Origin: Methylobacterium persicinum
Lineage (GTDB): Bacteria; Pseudomonadota; Alphaproteobacteria; Rhizobiales; Beijerinckiaceae
Assembly (NCBI RefSeq): GCF_022179525.1
Contig: NZ_BPQX01000054.1
Coordinates: forward strand, 99,873-163,872
DNA length: 64,000 bases
Direction: 5' to 3'
Shown here in pieces: positions 16,164 through 24,943 of the stretch. Made by a program: the position numbers and the translations under genes. The notes beneath the pieces were generated by a model. That model was not told where the DNA came from and did not search any database. It saw nothing but the letters and a program-made list of their open reading frames with translations. How positions within the stretch are numbered: position 1 is the first letter of the stretch; each line of letters starts with the position of its first letter.

Positions 16164-18476
16164 TTGGCACCCCGCACCCGTGAGAAGGCGGCTCCCGCCC
16201 TCCCCCCGACGCTTCCCACCCGCGAGCAGATCCTCGCCTTCATCGCCGAATCGAAGGAACGCGTCGGCAAGCGCGAGATCGCCAAGGCCTTCGGCGTGAA
16301 AGGGGGAGCGGCCAAGATCGAACTGAAGGCGATCCTCAAGGAGATCGAGGCCGACGGCGCTCTGGAGCGTGGGCGAGGCGGCCTTGCCGCGGCCGGGCGG
16401 TTGCCGCCGGTGGTGCTCGCCGACATCCGCTCCCGCGACCGGCACGGGGACTTCCTGGCCGTGCCCGTCGAGTGGACCGGAGAGGGCAAGCTACCCTCGA
16501 TCGTGCTCATGCCCGTCCGGGGCGGGCGGGGGGCGAAGCGGCCGGCGCCCGGCATCGGCGACCGGGCCCTCATCCGCGTCGAGCGCGATCCAGAGGGCAG
16601 CTATACCGGCCGGGTCATCAAGGTGATCGGCAAGAACAAGGCGGAGATCATCGGCGTCTACCGGGCCGGCGCCCAGGGCGGCCGTATCGTCCCCGTGGAC
16701 AAGAAGGGGCAGGGCAAGGAAATCCTGATCCCGCCCGGCGAGGAGGGTGAAGCCAGGGACGGCGACCTCGTCAGCGTCGCCCTCGAGCGCGAGACCCGCT
16801 TCGGCCTGCCCCGCGGCCGGGTGAAGGAGCGCCTTGGCTCCCTCGGCTCCGAGAAGGCGGTGAGCCTCATCGCCCTCCACCTGCACAACATTCCCCACGT
16901 CTTCGCCGAGGCGACCCTCGCCGAGGCCGACGCGGTGAAACCGGCGACGCTCCGCGGACGCGAGGACTGGCGCGACATCCCCCTGCTGACCATCGATCCG
17001 CCAGACGCCAAGGATCACGACGACGCGGTGATGGCCGAGCCCGACGCGGACCCGGCCAATCCCGGCGGCTTCATCGTCACGGTCGCCATCGCCGACGTCG
17101 CCGCCTATGTCCGGCCCGGCACGAGCCTGGACCGGGAGGCCCTGGAGCGGGGCAACTCGGTCTATTTCCCCGACCGGGTGGTGCCGATGCTGCCCGAGCG
17201 GATCTCCAATGACCTCTGCTCCCTGCGCGAGGGCGAGGACCGCCCCGCCCTGGCCGTGCGCATGGTGGTGGCCGCCGACGGCACGAAGCGCCGCCACGGC
17301 TTCCACCTTGTGATGATGCGGTCCGCCGCCAAGCTGTCCTATGCCCAGGCCCAGGCGGCTATCGACGGACGGCCCGATGAGAAGACCGGGCCGCTCCTGG
17401 ACCGGGCGCTCCGCCCCCTTTGGGCGGCTTATGCAGCCCTGAAGACCGCCCGCGACCGCCGCGGCCCGCTGGCCCTCGACCTGCCCGAGCGGAAGGTCCT
17501 GCTGACGCAGGAGGGCGCGGTCGACCGGGTGATCGTGCCCGAGCGCCTCGACGCCCACCGGCTGATCGAGGAGTTCATGATCCAGGCCAACGTCGCCGCC
17601 GCCGAAACCCTGGAGGCCGCCCGGCAGGCGCTGATCTACCGGGTGCACGACGAGCCGGCCCTGGAGAAGATGCGGGTGCTGGGCGAGGTCCTGGCCTCCA
17701 TCGGCATCAAGCTGCCGAAGGAGGGGGCGCTCCGGCCGGACCTGTTTAACCGCGTCCTGCGCTCGGTGGCCGAGACCGAGCATGCCACCTTCATCAACGA
17801 GGTCGTCCTACGCTCGCAGGCCCAGGCGGTCTACGCGTCCGAAAACCTCGGCCATTTCGGCCTGAACCTGCGCCGCTACGCCCACTTCACCTCGCCTATC
17901 CGCCGCTACGCCGACCTCATCGTCCACCGGGCTCTGATCTCGGCCTGCAAGCTCGGGCCGGGGGGCCTCCCGGCCGATGTCACCGCGGGGGATCTCGCCG
18001 CCATCGGCGAGAGCATCTCGGCCACCGAGCGCCGGGCCATGGCGGCCGAGCGCGACACCATCGACCGGCTGATCGCCGGCCACCTCGCGGACCGGATCGG
18101 CGCCACCTTCGCCGGGCAGATTTCCGGGGTGACCCGGGCGGGCCTGTTCATCAAGCTCGCCGACACGGGGGCCGACGGCTTCGTCCCGATCTCCCAGCTC
18201 GGCGCCGACTACTTCCGCCATGAGGAGGGACGACACGCCCTGGTCGGCGAGCGCACCGGAGAGACGTTCCGCCTCGGCGACCGGGTCGAGGTGAAGCTCG
18301 TGGAGGCCGCCCCCGTGGCCGGGGCGCTGCGCTTCGAACTGCTCAGCGAGGGGCGCCAGGGCTCCGGCAACGGTGCCGCCCGCAAGGGGCCGGGTCGCCC
18401 GTTCAAATCGGCCCCGCCCGGCCGCCCCGCCGGAATCCGCAACTCCGGCACGCGCCACCGCGGCTCACGGCGGTAG
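16164..18476 (+). CDS. rnr: Ribonuclease R
   Basis: Processive 3'-5' exoribonuclease of 770 residues that degrades structured RNA and takes part in RNA quality control. The N-terminal winged-helix region reads REIAKAFGVKGGAAKIELK, followed by cold-shock domains. The RNB catalytic domain carries the Asp cluster DPPDAKDHDDAV, GNSVYFPDRVVPMLPE and HFTSPIRRYADLIVHR. A C-terminal S1 domain (ISGVTRAGLFIKLADTGADG) and a basic glycine/arginine tail follow. The start is TTG at 16164; the upstream ATG at 16151 is out of frame. rnr followed by DUF983 and a Nudix gene is a conserved alphaproteobacterial order. Confidence 0.93.
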   Translation: MAPRTREKAAPALPPTLPTREQILAFIAESKERVGKREIAKAFGVKGGAAKIELKAILKEIEADGALERGRGGLAAAGRLPPVVLADIRSRDRHGDFLAVPVEWTGEGKLPSIVLMPVRGGRGAKRPAPGIGDRALIRVERDPEGSYTGRVIKVIGKNKAEIIGVYRAGAQGGRIVPVDKKGQGKEILIPPGEEGEARDGDLVSVALERETRFGLPRGRVKERLGSLGSEKAVSLIALHLHNIPHVFAEATLAEADAVKPATLRGREDWRDIPLLTIDPPDAKDHDDAVMAEPDADPANPGGFIVTVAIADVAAYVRPGTSLDREALERGNSVYFPDRVVPMLPERISNDLCSLREGEDRPALAVRMVVAADGTKRRHGFHLVMMRSAAKLSYAQAQAAIDGRPDEKTGPLLDRALRPLWAAYAALKTARDRRGPLALDLPERKVLLTQEGAVDRVIVPERLDAHRLIEEFMIQANVAAAETLEAARQALIYRVHDEPALEKMRVLGEVLASIGIKLPKEGALRPDLFNRVLRSVAETEHATFINEVVLRSQAQAVYASENLGHFGLNLRRYAHFTSPIRRYADLIVHRALISACKLGPGGLPADVTAGDLAAIGESISATERRAMAAERDTIDRLIAGHLADRIGATFAGQISGVTRAGLFIKLADTGADGFVPISQLGADYFRHEEGRHALVGERTGETFRLGDRVEVKLVEAAPVAGALRFELLSEGRQGSGNGAARKGPGRPFKSAPPGRPAGIRNSGTRHRGSRR

Positions 18477-18557
18477 GGGCGGGCGTGGTAGACATCCGCC
18501 TTGCAGGCCCGGGCCATGACGGAAGGGACGGGGATCGCCCGATCCTTCCCACCACCT

Positions 18558-18670
18558 CCCTCATCCTGAGGTGCCGCGTCAGCGGCCTCGAAGGAACCCT
18601 CCAGGGATCGCGCGGGAACTGGAAGCTTCCTTCGAGGCCGTCGCTTCGCCACGGCACCTCAGGATGAGGG
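18558..18670. repeat. REP-like nested palindrome (copy 2)
   Basis: Outer arms CCCTCATCCTGAGGTGCC and GGCACCTCAGGATGAGGG enclose a second perfect inverted repeat, GGCCTCGAAGGA at 18584-18595 with TCCTTCGAGGCC at 18628-18639. The 113-base unit sits between rnr and the DUF983 gene. It has the same architecture as copy 3 at 24460-24570. Confidence 0.85.
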
Positions 18671-18695
18671 CGAGGATGGGAAGCAGGTGTGTTGA

Positions 18696-18723
18696 GTCGT
18701 CGCTGCACTCGCAATGACGGTGG
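18696..18723. repeat. GCAATGACGG-type short repeat
   Basis: Reads GCACTCGCAATGACGGTGG, a variant of the GCGAGCGAAGCGAAGCAATGACGG element that recurs in this window. It starts 26 bases after REP-like copy 2, in the same relative position as the partners of copies 1 and 3. Confidence 0.6.
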
Positions 18724-18746
18724 CGGCGGTGGGAGGGGATGACAGG

Positions 18747-19214
18747 ATGCCGACGACGCAGACACCCACCCCGACCCGCACGGGCCTGATCCGCGCCATG
18801 GCCCGCGGCTTCATCGGCCGCTGCCCCCATTGCGGGCAGGGCAAGCTGTTCGGCCGCTTCCTGAAGGTCCGGCCGGACTGCGAATGCTGCGGGCTCGAAC
18901 TGCACCACCACCGGGCCGACGATCTGCCGCCCTACGTGGTGATCTTCATCGTGGCCCACATCGTCGGCTACCTGATCCTCGAGACGGAGAGCGCCTACGA
19001 GGTGCCCCTCTGGGTCGAACTCGGCGTCTGGCCCGCCTTCACCCTGGTGCTCGCCCTCGGGCTGCTGCAGCCGGTGAAGGGCGCCGTCGTGGGCCTGCAA
19101 TACGCCCTTGGCATGCACGGCTTCGCCGCGCTACCGCGGGGCCGCCCCGCCCTGGGGCCGGAGGAGACACGCCTTGCCCCAGCCGGACCCGGTCGCCCCG
19201 CAGGCCGCACCTGA
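18747..19214 (+). CDS. DUF983 family membrane protein
   Basis: A 155-residue protein with an N-terminal zinc-ribbon-like motif RCPHCGQGKLF...CECCG (two CxxC pairs at about residues 25-51) and two transmembrane helices (VVIFIVAHIVGYLIL and ALGLLQPVKGAVV regions). DUF983 proteins are commonly encoded between rnr and a Nudix gene in alphaproteobacteria; their role is unproven. ATG 18747 follows GGAGGGG and is preferred over the ATG at 18714, which lies inside a repeat. The 3' end overlaps the Nudix start by 41 bases. Confidence 0.85.
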   Translation: MPTTQTPTPTRTGLIRAMARGFIGRCPHCGQGKLFGRFLKVRPDCECCGLELHHHRADDLPPYVVIFIVAHIVGYLILETESAYEVPLWVELGVWPAFTLVLALGLLQPVKGAVVGLQYALGMHGFAALPRGRPALGPEETRLAPAGPGRPAGRT

Positions 19215-19914
19215 GAAGGCCCGTCCGGCCGCGAGCCTCCGCCCCCGCGACGCCGCGACGATGATCGTCCTCGACCGTCGCGGGCGGGGGGGACCGAAGG
19301 TGCTGATGGGCCGGCGCAACGCGCGGCTCGCCTTCATGCCGGGCAAGTTCGTGTTCCCCGGTGGCCGGATCGAACTCGGCGACCGCTCCATGCCCGTGGC
19401 CGGCGCCCTCCCCGACTACGCGGAGGCCGCGCTCGCCCGCCGCATCTCGCGGCCACCGCACCATCTCGGCCGCGCCCTGGCGCTGGCCGCGATCCGGGAG
19501 ACTTACGAGGAGACCGGCCTGCTGCTCGGCACCGCCGAGTACGGCCCGCCGGAGGATGTGCCCGCCGGCTGGGAGGCGTTCCAGAGCCACGGCGTCCTGC
19601 CCGATCTGGAGGCCCTGCATCTCGTGGCGCGGGCGATCACCCCACCCAAGCGCGTCCGCCGCTTCGACACACGGTTCTTCGCCATCGACCGCACCTGCGT
19701 CGCCGCCGAGGAGCCGGGCCGGGTGAGCGAGGACAGCGAACTCACCGAACTCGCCTGGGTGCGCCTCGACGCGGCACGCAAGCTCGATCTGCCCTATATC
19801 ACCCGTGCGATCCTCGACGAGCTCGAGGCGCAGATCGCCGTGGACTTCGCGCCGCACCGGCAGATCCCCTTCCATTACGAGCGCTACGGCCGCCGCGAGC
19901 GGGAGTTTTTGTGA
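19174..19914 (+). CDS. NUDIX hydrolase
   Basis: A 246-residue Nudix-fold pyrophosphohydrolase. The fold begins at TMIVLDRRGRGGPKVLMGRR, with PGKFVFPGGRIELGD, then the catalytic RETYEETGLLLG helix (the RExxEExG core is intact, though the leading GX5E half of the box is degenerate). The C-terminal part PKRVRRFDTRFFAID is typical of CoA-pyrophosphatase-like Nudix proteins. TTG at 19174 is favoured because GGAGGAG lies 8 bases upstream; an ATG at 19108 is the longer alternative. Its stop overlaps the next gene's GTG start (GTGA). Substrate unproven. Confidence 0.85.
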   Translation: MPQPDPVAPQAAPEKARPAASLRPRDAATMIVLDRRGRGGPKVLMGRRNARLAFMPGKFVFPGGRIELGDRSMPVAGALPDYAEAALARRISRPPHHLGRALALAAIRETYEETGLLLGTAEYGPPEDVPAGWEAFQSHGVLPDLEALHLVARAITPPKRVRRFDTRFFAIDRTCVAAEEPGRVSEDSELTELAWVRLDAARKLDLPYITRAILDELEAQIAVDFAPHRQIPFHYERYGRREREFL

Positions 19915-21128
19915 CCTATTCTGAAAGAACCGGCCCGGGTTCGGGGGTCGGCGTGCTGGGTGGCGATGCGCAGAACGACCGGGAGCGCGTCGCCGCCATC
20001 TCGGCGGCCATCGCCTGCGTCGCCGTGGTTGGAATCGGGCTGAGCCTGTCGATCCCGCTCCTGTCGATCGAGATGGAGCGGCGGGGGGCATCGAGCACGC
20101 TGATCGGCCTCAACACGGCCATGGCCGGCATCAGCAGCATCTGCATCGTGCCGTTCGTACCGCGGATCGCGTCCCGGATCGGAGTCGTGCCGCTGCTGAC
20201 GCTGGCGGTGATCGTCTCGGCGGCGTGCCTCGTCGCCTTCCCACTCCTGCCCGGCATCGCCGCGTGGTTTCCCCTGCGCTTCGTGTTCTCGGCAGGGCTC
20301 GGGGCGCTGTTCGTGCTCTCCGAATACTGGATCAACGCCGCCGCCCCTCCGGAACGGCGGGGATTGGTGCTGGGCATCTACACCACGGTCCTGGCGTTGG
20401 GCTTCGCCGTGGGACCGTTGCTCCTCGCCCTGGTCGGGACGATGGGCCCGTGGCCCTACGTGACGGGGGCGGGCCTCGTCCTGGCCGGGCTCCTTCCGGT
20501 GTTGCTGGCCAGGGGCCTCTCGCCCACCGTCGAGGGCGGGACCGGCCGGGGGGTGTTCGGCTATCTCCGCCTCGCTCCGGCCGCCCTGTTCGCCGCCCTG
20601 GCCTACGGTGCGGTGGAGACCGGTATCTTCGCGATCCTGCCCCTCTACGGCCTGCGCATCGGGTACGACGCCCAGGGCGCGGCCGGACTCGTGAGCCTGA
20701 TTGCGCTGGGCAACGTCCTGTTCCAGATCCCCTTCGGCTGGCTCGCCGACCGCTTCGACCGGACCCTCGTGCTCCTCGGGACGAGTCTCGGCTGTGCCCT
20801 GGGCTCGGCCCTGATCCCGGTGGCCTCCACCTCCGGCACGGCGCTGGGCATTCTGCTGTTCCTGTGGGGCGGGCTCGCGGGTACCCTCTACACGGTCGGC
20901 CTCGCGACCCTCGGGGCGCGGGTGTCCGCCGCCGATCTCGCCGGCGCCAACGCAACCTTCGTGGTGCTTTACAATGTCGGCCTGATCCTCGGGCCGCCGG
21001 TGATCGGCGGCGGCCTCGACCTCATGCCCCCGGACGGCTTCGCCTATGCCCTGCTCGCCCTGTTCCTCGCCTATGCCATCCCCCTGACGGGGAGCCTGCG
21101 GCGGGGGCGGAGGCGGCCGCCCCCTTGA
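19911..21128 (+). CDS. MFS transporter
   Basis: A 405-residue major facilitator with about twelve transmembrane helices. The first is SAAIACVAVVGIGLSLSIPLLS, and the loop 8-9 motif GWLADRFDRTLVLLG is the MFS A-like signature. The N-terminal 25 residues are soluble. It resembles the YcaD-like branch of sugar or drug efflux carriers. The GTG start overlaps the Nudix stop by four bases, so it is the fourth gene of the rnr operon. Substrate unknown. Confidence 0.85.
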   Translation: MTYSERTGPGSGVGVLGGDAQNDRERVAAISAAIACVAVVGIGLSLSIPLLSIEMERRGASSTLIGLNTAMAGISSICIVPFVPRIASRIGVVPLLTLAVIVSAACLVAFPLLPGIAAWFPLRFVFSAGLGALFVLSEYWINAAAPPERRGLVLGIYTTVLALGFAVGPLLLALVGTMGPWPYVTGAGLVLAGLLPVLLARGLSPTVEGGTGRGVFGYLRLAPAALFAALAYGAVETGIFAILPLYGLRIGYDAQGAAGLVSLIALGNVLFQIPFGWLADRFDRTLVLLGTSLGCALGSALIPVASTSGTALGILLFLWGGLAGTLYTVGLATLGARVSAADLAGANATFVVLYNVGLILGPPVIGGGLDLMPPDGFAYALLALFLAYAIPLTGSLRRGRRRPPP

Positions 21129-21235
21129 CCTCGCGGCGGCGATCGGGCATCCAGCCCGCCTAATTCGGCCGGGCCTCCCCGGCCCTTTTGCGTTTCGCTC
21201 GCGCGGAATGCCACCCCGCCCAGGAGCACCGCACC

Positions 21236-21403
21236 ATGGCCAAGGCCGTCACCGTCAAGATCAAGCTCGTCAGCACCGCCGACACGGGCTACTTTTACGT
21301 CACCAAGAAGAACTCCCGGACGCAGACCGAAAAGCTGACGATGCGCAAGTACGACCCGGTCGCGCGCAAGCACGTCGACTTCAAGGAAAGCAAGATCAAG
21401 TAA
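21236..21403 (+). CDS. rpmG: 50S ribosomal protein L33
   Basis: A 55-residue protein beginning [18 protein letters not shown] and ending [19 protein letters not shown], a near-exact match to alphaproteobacterial L33. It lacks the CxxC zinc pairs (the C-minus form). The start is preceded by CAGGAG. It is separated from the MFS gene by 107 bases and followed directly by a strong intrinsic terminator. Confidence 0.96.
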   Translation: MAKAVTVKIKLVSTADTGYFYVTKKNSRTQTEKLTMRKYDPVARKHVDFKESKIK

Positions 21404-21426
21404 GCGCGCCCTCCGCGCTCCACGAC

Positions 21427-21457
21427 AGGCCGCCCCTCCCGGGCGGCCTTTTTTTAT
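21427..21457 (+). terminator. Intrinsic terminator of rpmG
   Basis: GC-rich stem AGGCCGCCC / GGGCGGCCT with a short loop followed by a run of seven T, beginning 24 bases after the rpmG stop. A textbook Rho-independent terminator on the plus strand. Confidence 0.93.
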
Positions 21458-21478
21458 GTATCGGCCCGCCGCCTTTCT

Positions 21479-21512
21479 GCCGTCATGGCGAGCGGAGCGA
21501 AGCAATGACGGC
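21479..21512. repeat. GCAATGACGG-type short repeat
   Basis: Reads GCGAGCGGAGCGAAGCAATG within a perfect 8-base inverted repeat (GCCGTCAT at the left end, ATGACGGC at the right end). It lies between the rpmG terminator and the convergent LysR gene. Confidence 0.7.
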
Positions 21513-21563
21513 GCGGGCTTGGCCGCGCCGACGGCGTGGGCCTCTCCATAGGGGCCGCCCCCT

Positions 21564-22478
21564 TCACCCCCGCACACCCGGCGCCTCGGCGGTCATCGAC
21601 TGGGCGAGTTGGCGGGCGACGGAGACAAGGGCGCTGATCATCGGCGTGGACGGGTCCCGCCGGGGCGCCACGAGCCCGATCGAGTGCACCACATCCGGCG
21701 CGGTGATCGGGATGGCCTGGAGGCCCTTGATCGCCCCCAGGGCATCCACCAGCACCTCCGGCATGATCGAAGCCCAGCGCAGGGTGCGCACGTGGCTCAT
21801 CAGCACGATCATCGAGTTCGACTCGAGGGTCGCGGCCGGCTCGCCCCCCGCCGCGCGAATCTGCTGATCGATGATCCGCCGGTTCTGCATGTTGGGGGTG
21901 AGCAGGCAGAGGGGCACACGGCCGGTCTCGGCCCAGGTCACCGAGTCGTGCCCGTCATAGGGGCCGCCCGCCGCCGTCACGAACCGGTAGCGCTCCTGGT
22001 AGAGCGGCACCGAGACGACGCGGCCGAGGGGCTCGTTGTCGAGGTAGGTGATGCCCGCATCCGCCTCCAGGTTCTCGATGAGGGAGAAGATGTCGGTCGA
22101 GGTGGCGGACTCGATGGTGAGCCGCACGTCCGGGTGCCGCTCCCGATAGGGGGTGGTCAGCCGGGCGACCATCGGCAGGGCCGTGGGGATGGCGGCGATG
22201 CGCAGGTGGCCGCTGAGTCCCCGGCGCAGGCCGACGACCTCCTCATGCATCGCCCGGGCGTCGGCGACGATCCGCCGGGCCCAGGCGAGGACGCGCTCGC
22301 CCTCCGGCGTGAAGCCCTGGAAGCGCGAGCCCCGCAGGACGAGCTGCACGCCGAAGCGGTTTTCCAGCTGCTTCACCCCCGCCGAAAGGGTCTGCTGCGT
22401 AACCCCGCAGGCTTCGGCGGCGTGGCCGAAATGCTGCTCGCGGGCGAGGGCGAGCAGGAAATCCAGCTTGTCGATCAC
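21564..22478 (-). CDS. LysR-family regulator of the formate locus (FdsR-like position)
   Basis: A 304-residue LysR regulator: HTH ALAREQHFGHAAEACGVTQQ, then an effector domain (LRIAAIPTALPMVARLT, EADAGITYLDNEPLG). It follows the oxalate/formate-type MFS gene by 76 bases on the same strand, at the end of the formate dehydrogenase locus. In Cupriavidus a LysR protein, FdsR, controls fdsGBACD; here the position is similar but the orientation is tandem rather than divergent. Control of fds or the transporter is inferred from context. Confidence 0.82.
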   Translation of the reverse strand: MIDKLDFLLALAREQHFGHAAEACGVTQQTLSAGVKQLENRFGVQLVLRGSRFQGFTPEGERVLAWARRIVADARAMHEEVVGLRRGLSGHLRIAAIPTALPMVARLTTPYRERHPDVRLTIESATSTDIFSLIENLEADAGITYLDNEPLGRVVSVPLYQERYRFVTAAGGPYDGHDSVTWAETGRVPLCLLTPNMQNRRIIDQQIRAAGGEPAATLESNSMIVLMSHVRTLRWASIMPEVLVDALGAIKGLQAIPITAPDVVHSIGLVAPRRDPSTPMISALVSVARQLAQSMTAEAPGVRG

Positions 22479-22554
22479 GGGGCGTCTCCCGGCCGGGCGG
22501 ACCCGGCTGGGTTACGCGGATCGAGCACCCGGCACAATCCAGCCGGCCCCTCCG

Positions 22555-24213
22555 TCACCGGAAGAGGATCAGCGCCTTCGACAGGGTGATGCCGATGCCC
22601 CAAAGGATCGGGATGCCGACCACGGCCCAGGCCAGCAGCGCCCCGAGGCTGAAGCCGCCCCGGCCGATGCCGAACGAACCCGAGGGCACCTGCCGCGCGC
22701 CCGGCTTGGCGCCCAGCGCGGCGACCTCCGCCTCCGGCATGAACCATGTCCTGGCGAGCGGCCGGATCAGCAGGTTGCAGAGGAAGCCCACCGCCAGGAA
22801 CCCGGCGAGCACGTACATCGTCCGCCCGTAGAGGTCGGCCCCCTGCACGCCCGCGGCGGCCTGGACCTCACGGATCTTGGTGACGACGAAGGGCCCGACG
22901 ATGCCGGCCGTCGACCACGCCGTGAGCAGCCGCCCGTGGATGGCGCCCACGAACTGCGTGCCGAAGATGTCCGCGAGGTAGGCCGGGATGGTGGCGAAGC
23001 CGCCGCCATACATCGAGAGGATGACGCAGAAGATTGCCACGAACAGGGCCTGCGAGCCCGCCGTCGCCGCGCTCGGCGCGGCGGCGTAGAGCAGTCCGCC
23101 CAGCAGGAAGAAGGTGGCGTAGGTGGCCTTGCGGCCAATCCTGTCCGACAGGGACGCCCAGAAGAACCGGCCGAGGATGTTGAACAGGGATAGGAGCCCG
23201 ACGAAGCCCGCGGCGATGGCGGCGACCTGCGCCTTCTGCCCCCCATCGAGGGCACCGAGCCCGATGCCCGGCTGGCCGATCAACGCGCCGCCGAAGATCT
23301 CCTGAAGCATCGGCGAGGCCAGGGCCAGCACGCCGATGCCCGCGGAGACGTTCAGGCAGAGGACGAGCCAGATCATCCAAAACTGGAAGGTCTTGTGCGC
23401 GTCGCGCAGATGGACGTGCCCCGCGGCGATCATCGCATTGTTGGAAGCCGGTGCCGTCCAGCCCTCGGGCTTCCAGCCCGCCGGGGGCACCCGGTAGCCG
23501 AGTGCCCCGGCGGTCATGAACAGGAGGTAGCCGACGCCCATCACCGCCAGCGTCTGCCAGACGCCGGCCGAGTCCGCGGTGCGGAAGCCCTTGATCAGCA
23601 TGTCGGCAAGGGGCGAGCCGATCATCGCACCGCCACCGAAGCCCATGATCGCCATGCCGGTGGCCATGCCGCGCCGGTCCGGGAACCACTTGATCAGGGT
23701 CGAGACCGGGGAAATGTACCCGAGGCCAAGCCCGATCCCGCCGATCAGGCCCATGCCGAGCCAGACCAGCCAGAGCTGGTGGACGTACACGCCGAGCGCG
23801 CCGACGAGGAAGCCGCCGCCCCAGCAGAGGGCGGCGACCAGCCCCGCCTTGCGCGGGCCCGCCCGCTCGAGCCAGCCGCCGAACAGGGCGGCCGACAGCC
23901 CGAGCATTACGATGCCGATGGAAAAGACGATGACGAGGTCGCTGACGCGCCAGTCGCAGGTGGTGGTGAACAGGGCGGTCATGATGCCCATGTCACCGCA
24001 GGCGGCGGGGGCGGCCTGTCCGACCGAGAGGGCCCTGGTCAGGGGAAGCCAGAACACCGACAGGCCGTAGGCCATGCCGATGCACAGATGGATGGCAAGG
24101 GCGGCCGGGGGAACCAGCCAGCGATTGAACCCGGGCCGGGCTACGATGCGTTCACGCGAAAGAAAGCCGTACGACACGTCTGGCGCGATGGCGCCCGCAA
24201 GCCCTGTACCCAT
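22555..24213 (-). CDS. MFS transporter, oxalate/formate antiporter (OFA) family
   Basis: Inner-membrane carrier of 552 residues with about twelve helices and a longer-than-usual first periplasmic loop (SVGQAAPAACGDMG...TTTCDWRVSD). Motifs LTRALSV, KWFPDRRGMATGMAIMGFGGGAM and SDRIGRKATY are characteristic of the OFA family, which moves oxalate, formate or related monocarboxylates. It lies directly downstream of fdsD, so formate or oxalate movement linked to the dehydrogenase is a sound inference. ATG 24213 is chosen because AGGTCGAGGA precedes it; an ATG at 24264 lies inside an upstream palindrome. Confidence 0.85.
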   Translation of the reverse strand: MGTGLAGAIAPDVSYGFLSRERIVARPGFNRWLVPPAALAIHLCIGMAYGLSVFWLPLTRALSVGQAAPAACGDMGIMTALFTTTCDWRVSDLVIVFSIGIVMLGLSAALFGGWLERAGPRKAGLVAALCWGGGFLVGALGVYVHQLWLVWLGMGLIGGIGLGLGYISPVSTLIKWFPDRRGMATGMAIMGFGGGAMIGSPLADMLIKGFRTADSAGVWQTLAVMGVGYLLFMTAGALGYRVPPAGWKPEGWTAPASNNAMIAAGHVHLRDAHKTFQFWMIWLVLCLNVSAGIGVLALASPMLQEIFGGALIGQPGIGLGALDGGQKAQVAAIAAGFVGLLSLFNILGRFFWASLSDRIGRKATYATFFLLGGLLYAAAPSAATAGSQALFVAIFCVILSMYGGGFATIPAYLADIFGTQFVGAIHGRLLTAWSTAGIVGPFVVTKIREVQAAAGVQGADLYGRTMYVLAGFLAVGFLCNLLIRPLARTWFMPEAEVAALGAKPGARQVPSGSFGIGRGGFSLGALLAWAVVGIPILWGIGITLSKALILFR

Positions 24214-24249
24214 TCCTCGACCTCCCGATACGGCCCGTTGATCGGGCCT

Positions 24250-24262
24250 GTATACGGAATAC
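24250..24262. promoter_or_regulatory. Candidate operator GTATACGGAATAC upstream of OFA transporter
   Basis: A 13-base imperfect palindrome (GTAT-N5-ATAC) 37 bases upstream of the MFS start codon. Almost the same sequence, GTATTCGGAATAC, occurs at 56347-56359, where it is perfectly symmetric about a central G. Its position suits a repressor site. The cognate regulator is unknown. Confidence 0.4.
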
Positions 24263-24459
24263 ATTTACCGCGACGCGGAAGCTCCGGCCAGAGATTAGGC
24301 AGCCTCGCACAAGTTTTTGCAAGACAACGCCGCGCAAGTGTTCGCGGGGAACACCGGTGCCAGCGAGGCGAAACCCCTCACGCCCGCGGGGAGGAGTTCA
24401 TGTGGCATTTCCCGACTTGGATGTGATCGAAAATGTTCCAACCGCCGAACCCACCCGCT

Positions 24460-24570
24460 CCCTCATCCTGAGGCGCCCGCAACAAGCGGGCCTCGAAGGA
24501 GGGCTCCAGAAGGCTCCGCGATCCGTGGAGCCGTCCTTCGAGGCTGCTTCGCAGCACCTCAGGATGAGGG
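24460..24570. repeat. REP-like nested palindrome (copy 3)
   Basis: Outer arms CCCTCATCCTGAGG (24460) and CCTCAGGATGAGGG (24557) enclose an inner pair, CCTCGAAGGA at 24491 and TCCTTCGAGG at 24534. The 111-base unit matches copy 2 in architecture, while the central sequence differs. Confidence 0.85.
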
Positions 24571-24598
24571 GGAGATTTGGATCAAACCCGCGCTGTCC

Positions 24599-24625
24599 TT
24601 GCGAGCGAACGCAAAACAATGACGG
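24599..24625. repeat. GCAATGACGG-type short repeat
   Basis: Reads TTGCGAGCGAACGC followed by ACAATGACGG, a variant of the short element paired with the REP-like palindromes. It begins 29 bases after copy 3. Confidence 0.6.
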
Positions 24626-24649
24626 CGGTGGGAGCGCGAGCGGCGATGC

Positions 24650-24943
24650 CTATCCGGCGTCGCTGGCGCCGTCGCCGAGCTTCTGTGGGTCGCGGGTGGC
24701 CGACCGGATGGGGCTCTCCGCCTGTGGCTCGTCGATTTGGAGGGCCCGGCGGACGAGGATGTCGGCCTTGTCGCCGAAGGTCGGCAGGGCGACCTCCAGC
24801 TTCGAGATCATCCGCGGCGTCCAGAACGCTTCGATGTGCTTGTGGACGCCGGCCACCGCCTCCTCCTCCGGGTAGGACCGGAAGAAGGCGGCGATCTGGT
24901 TAGCCATGCGGAGGAGCTTGTCCTCCTGGGTCGCGGCGCTCAT
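24650..24943 (-). CDS. fdsD: Formate dehydrogenase delta subunit
   Basis: Small accessory subunit of the NAD-dependent molybdenum formate dehydrogenase, 97 residues. The family core is ANQIAAFFRSYPEEEAVAGV followed by HIEAFWTPRM, matching FdsD/Fdh2D. The C-terminal 25 residues are variable. It is needed for maturation or stability of the holoenzyme in related systems. The start lies 5 bases after the fdsA stop, so the two are translationally linked. There is no fdsC (FdhD-type sulphurtransferase) gene between fdsA and fdsD, unlike the fdsGBACD order of Cupriavidus. Confidence 0.92.
   Translation of the reverse strand: MSAATQEDKLLRMANQIAAFFRSYPEEEAVAGVHKHIEAFWTPRMISKLEVALPTFGDKADILVRRALQIDEPQAESPIRSATRDPQKLGDGASDAG

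Larger units (their letters stand above)
24214..24649. other. 436-base intergenic region with MFS promoter area and repeats
   Basis: Between the 3' end of fdsD and the MFS start. It holds, from the MFS side, a 13-base near-palindrome at 24250-24262, about 190 bases without a recognisable feature, the REP-like copy 3 and a GCAATGACGG-type element. No convincing ORF is present on either strand; the short frames cross the repeats. Confidence 0.6.
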
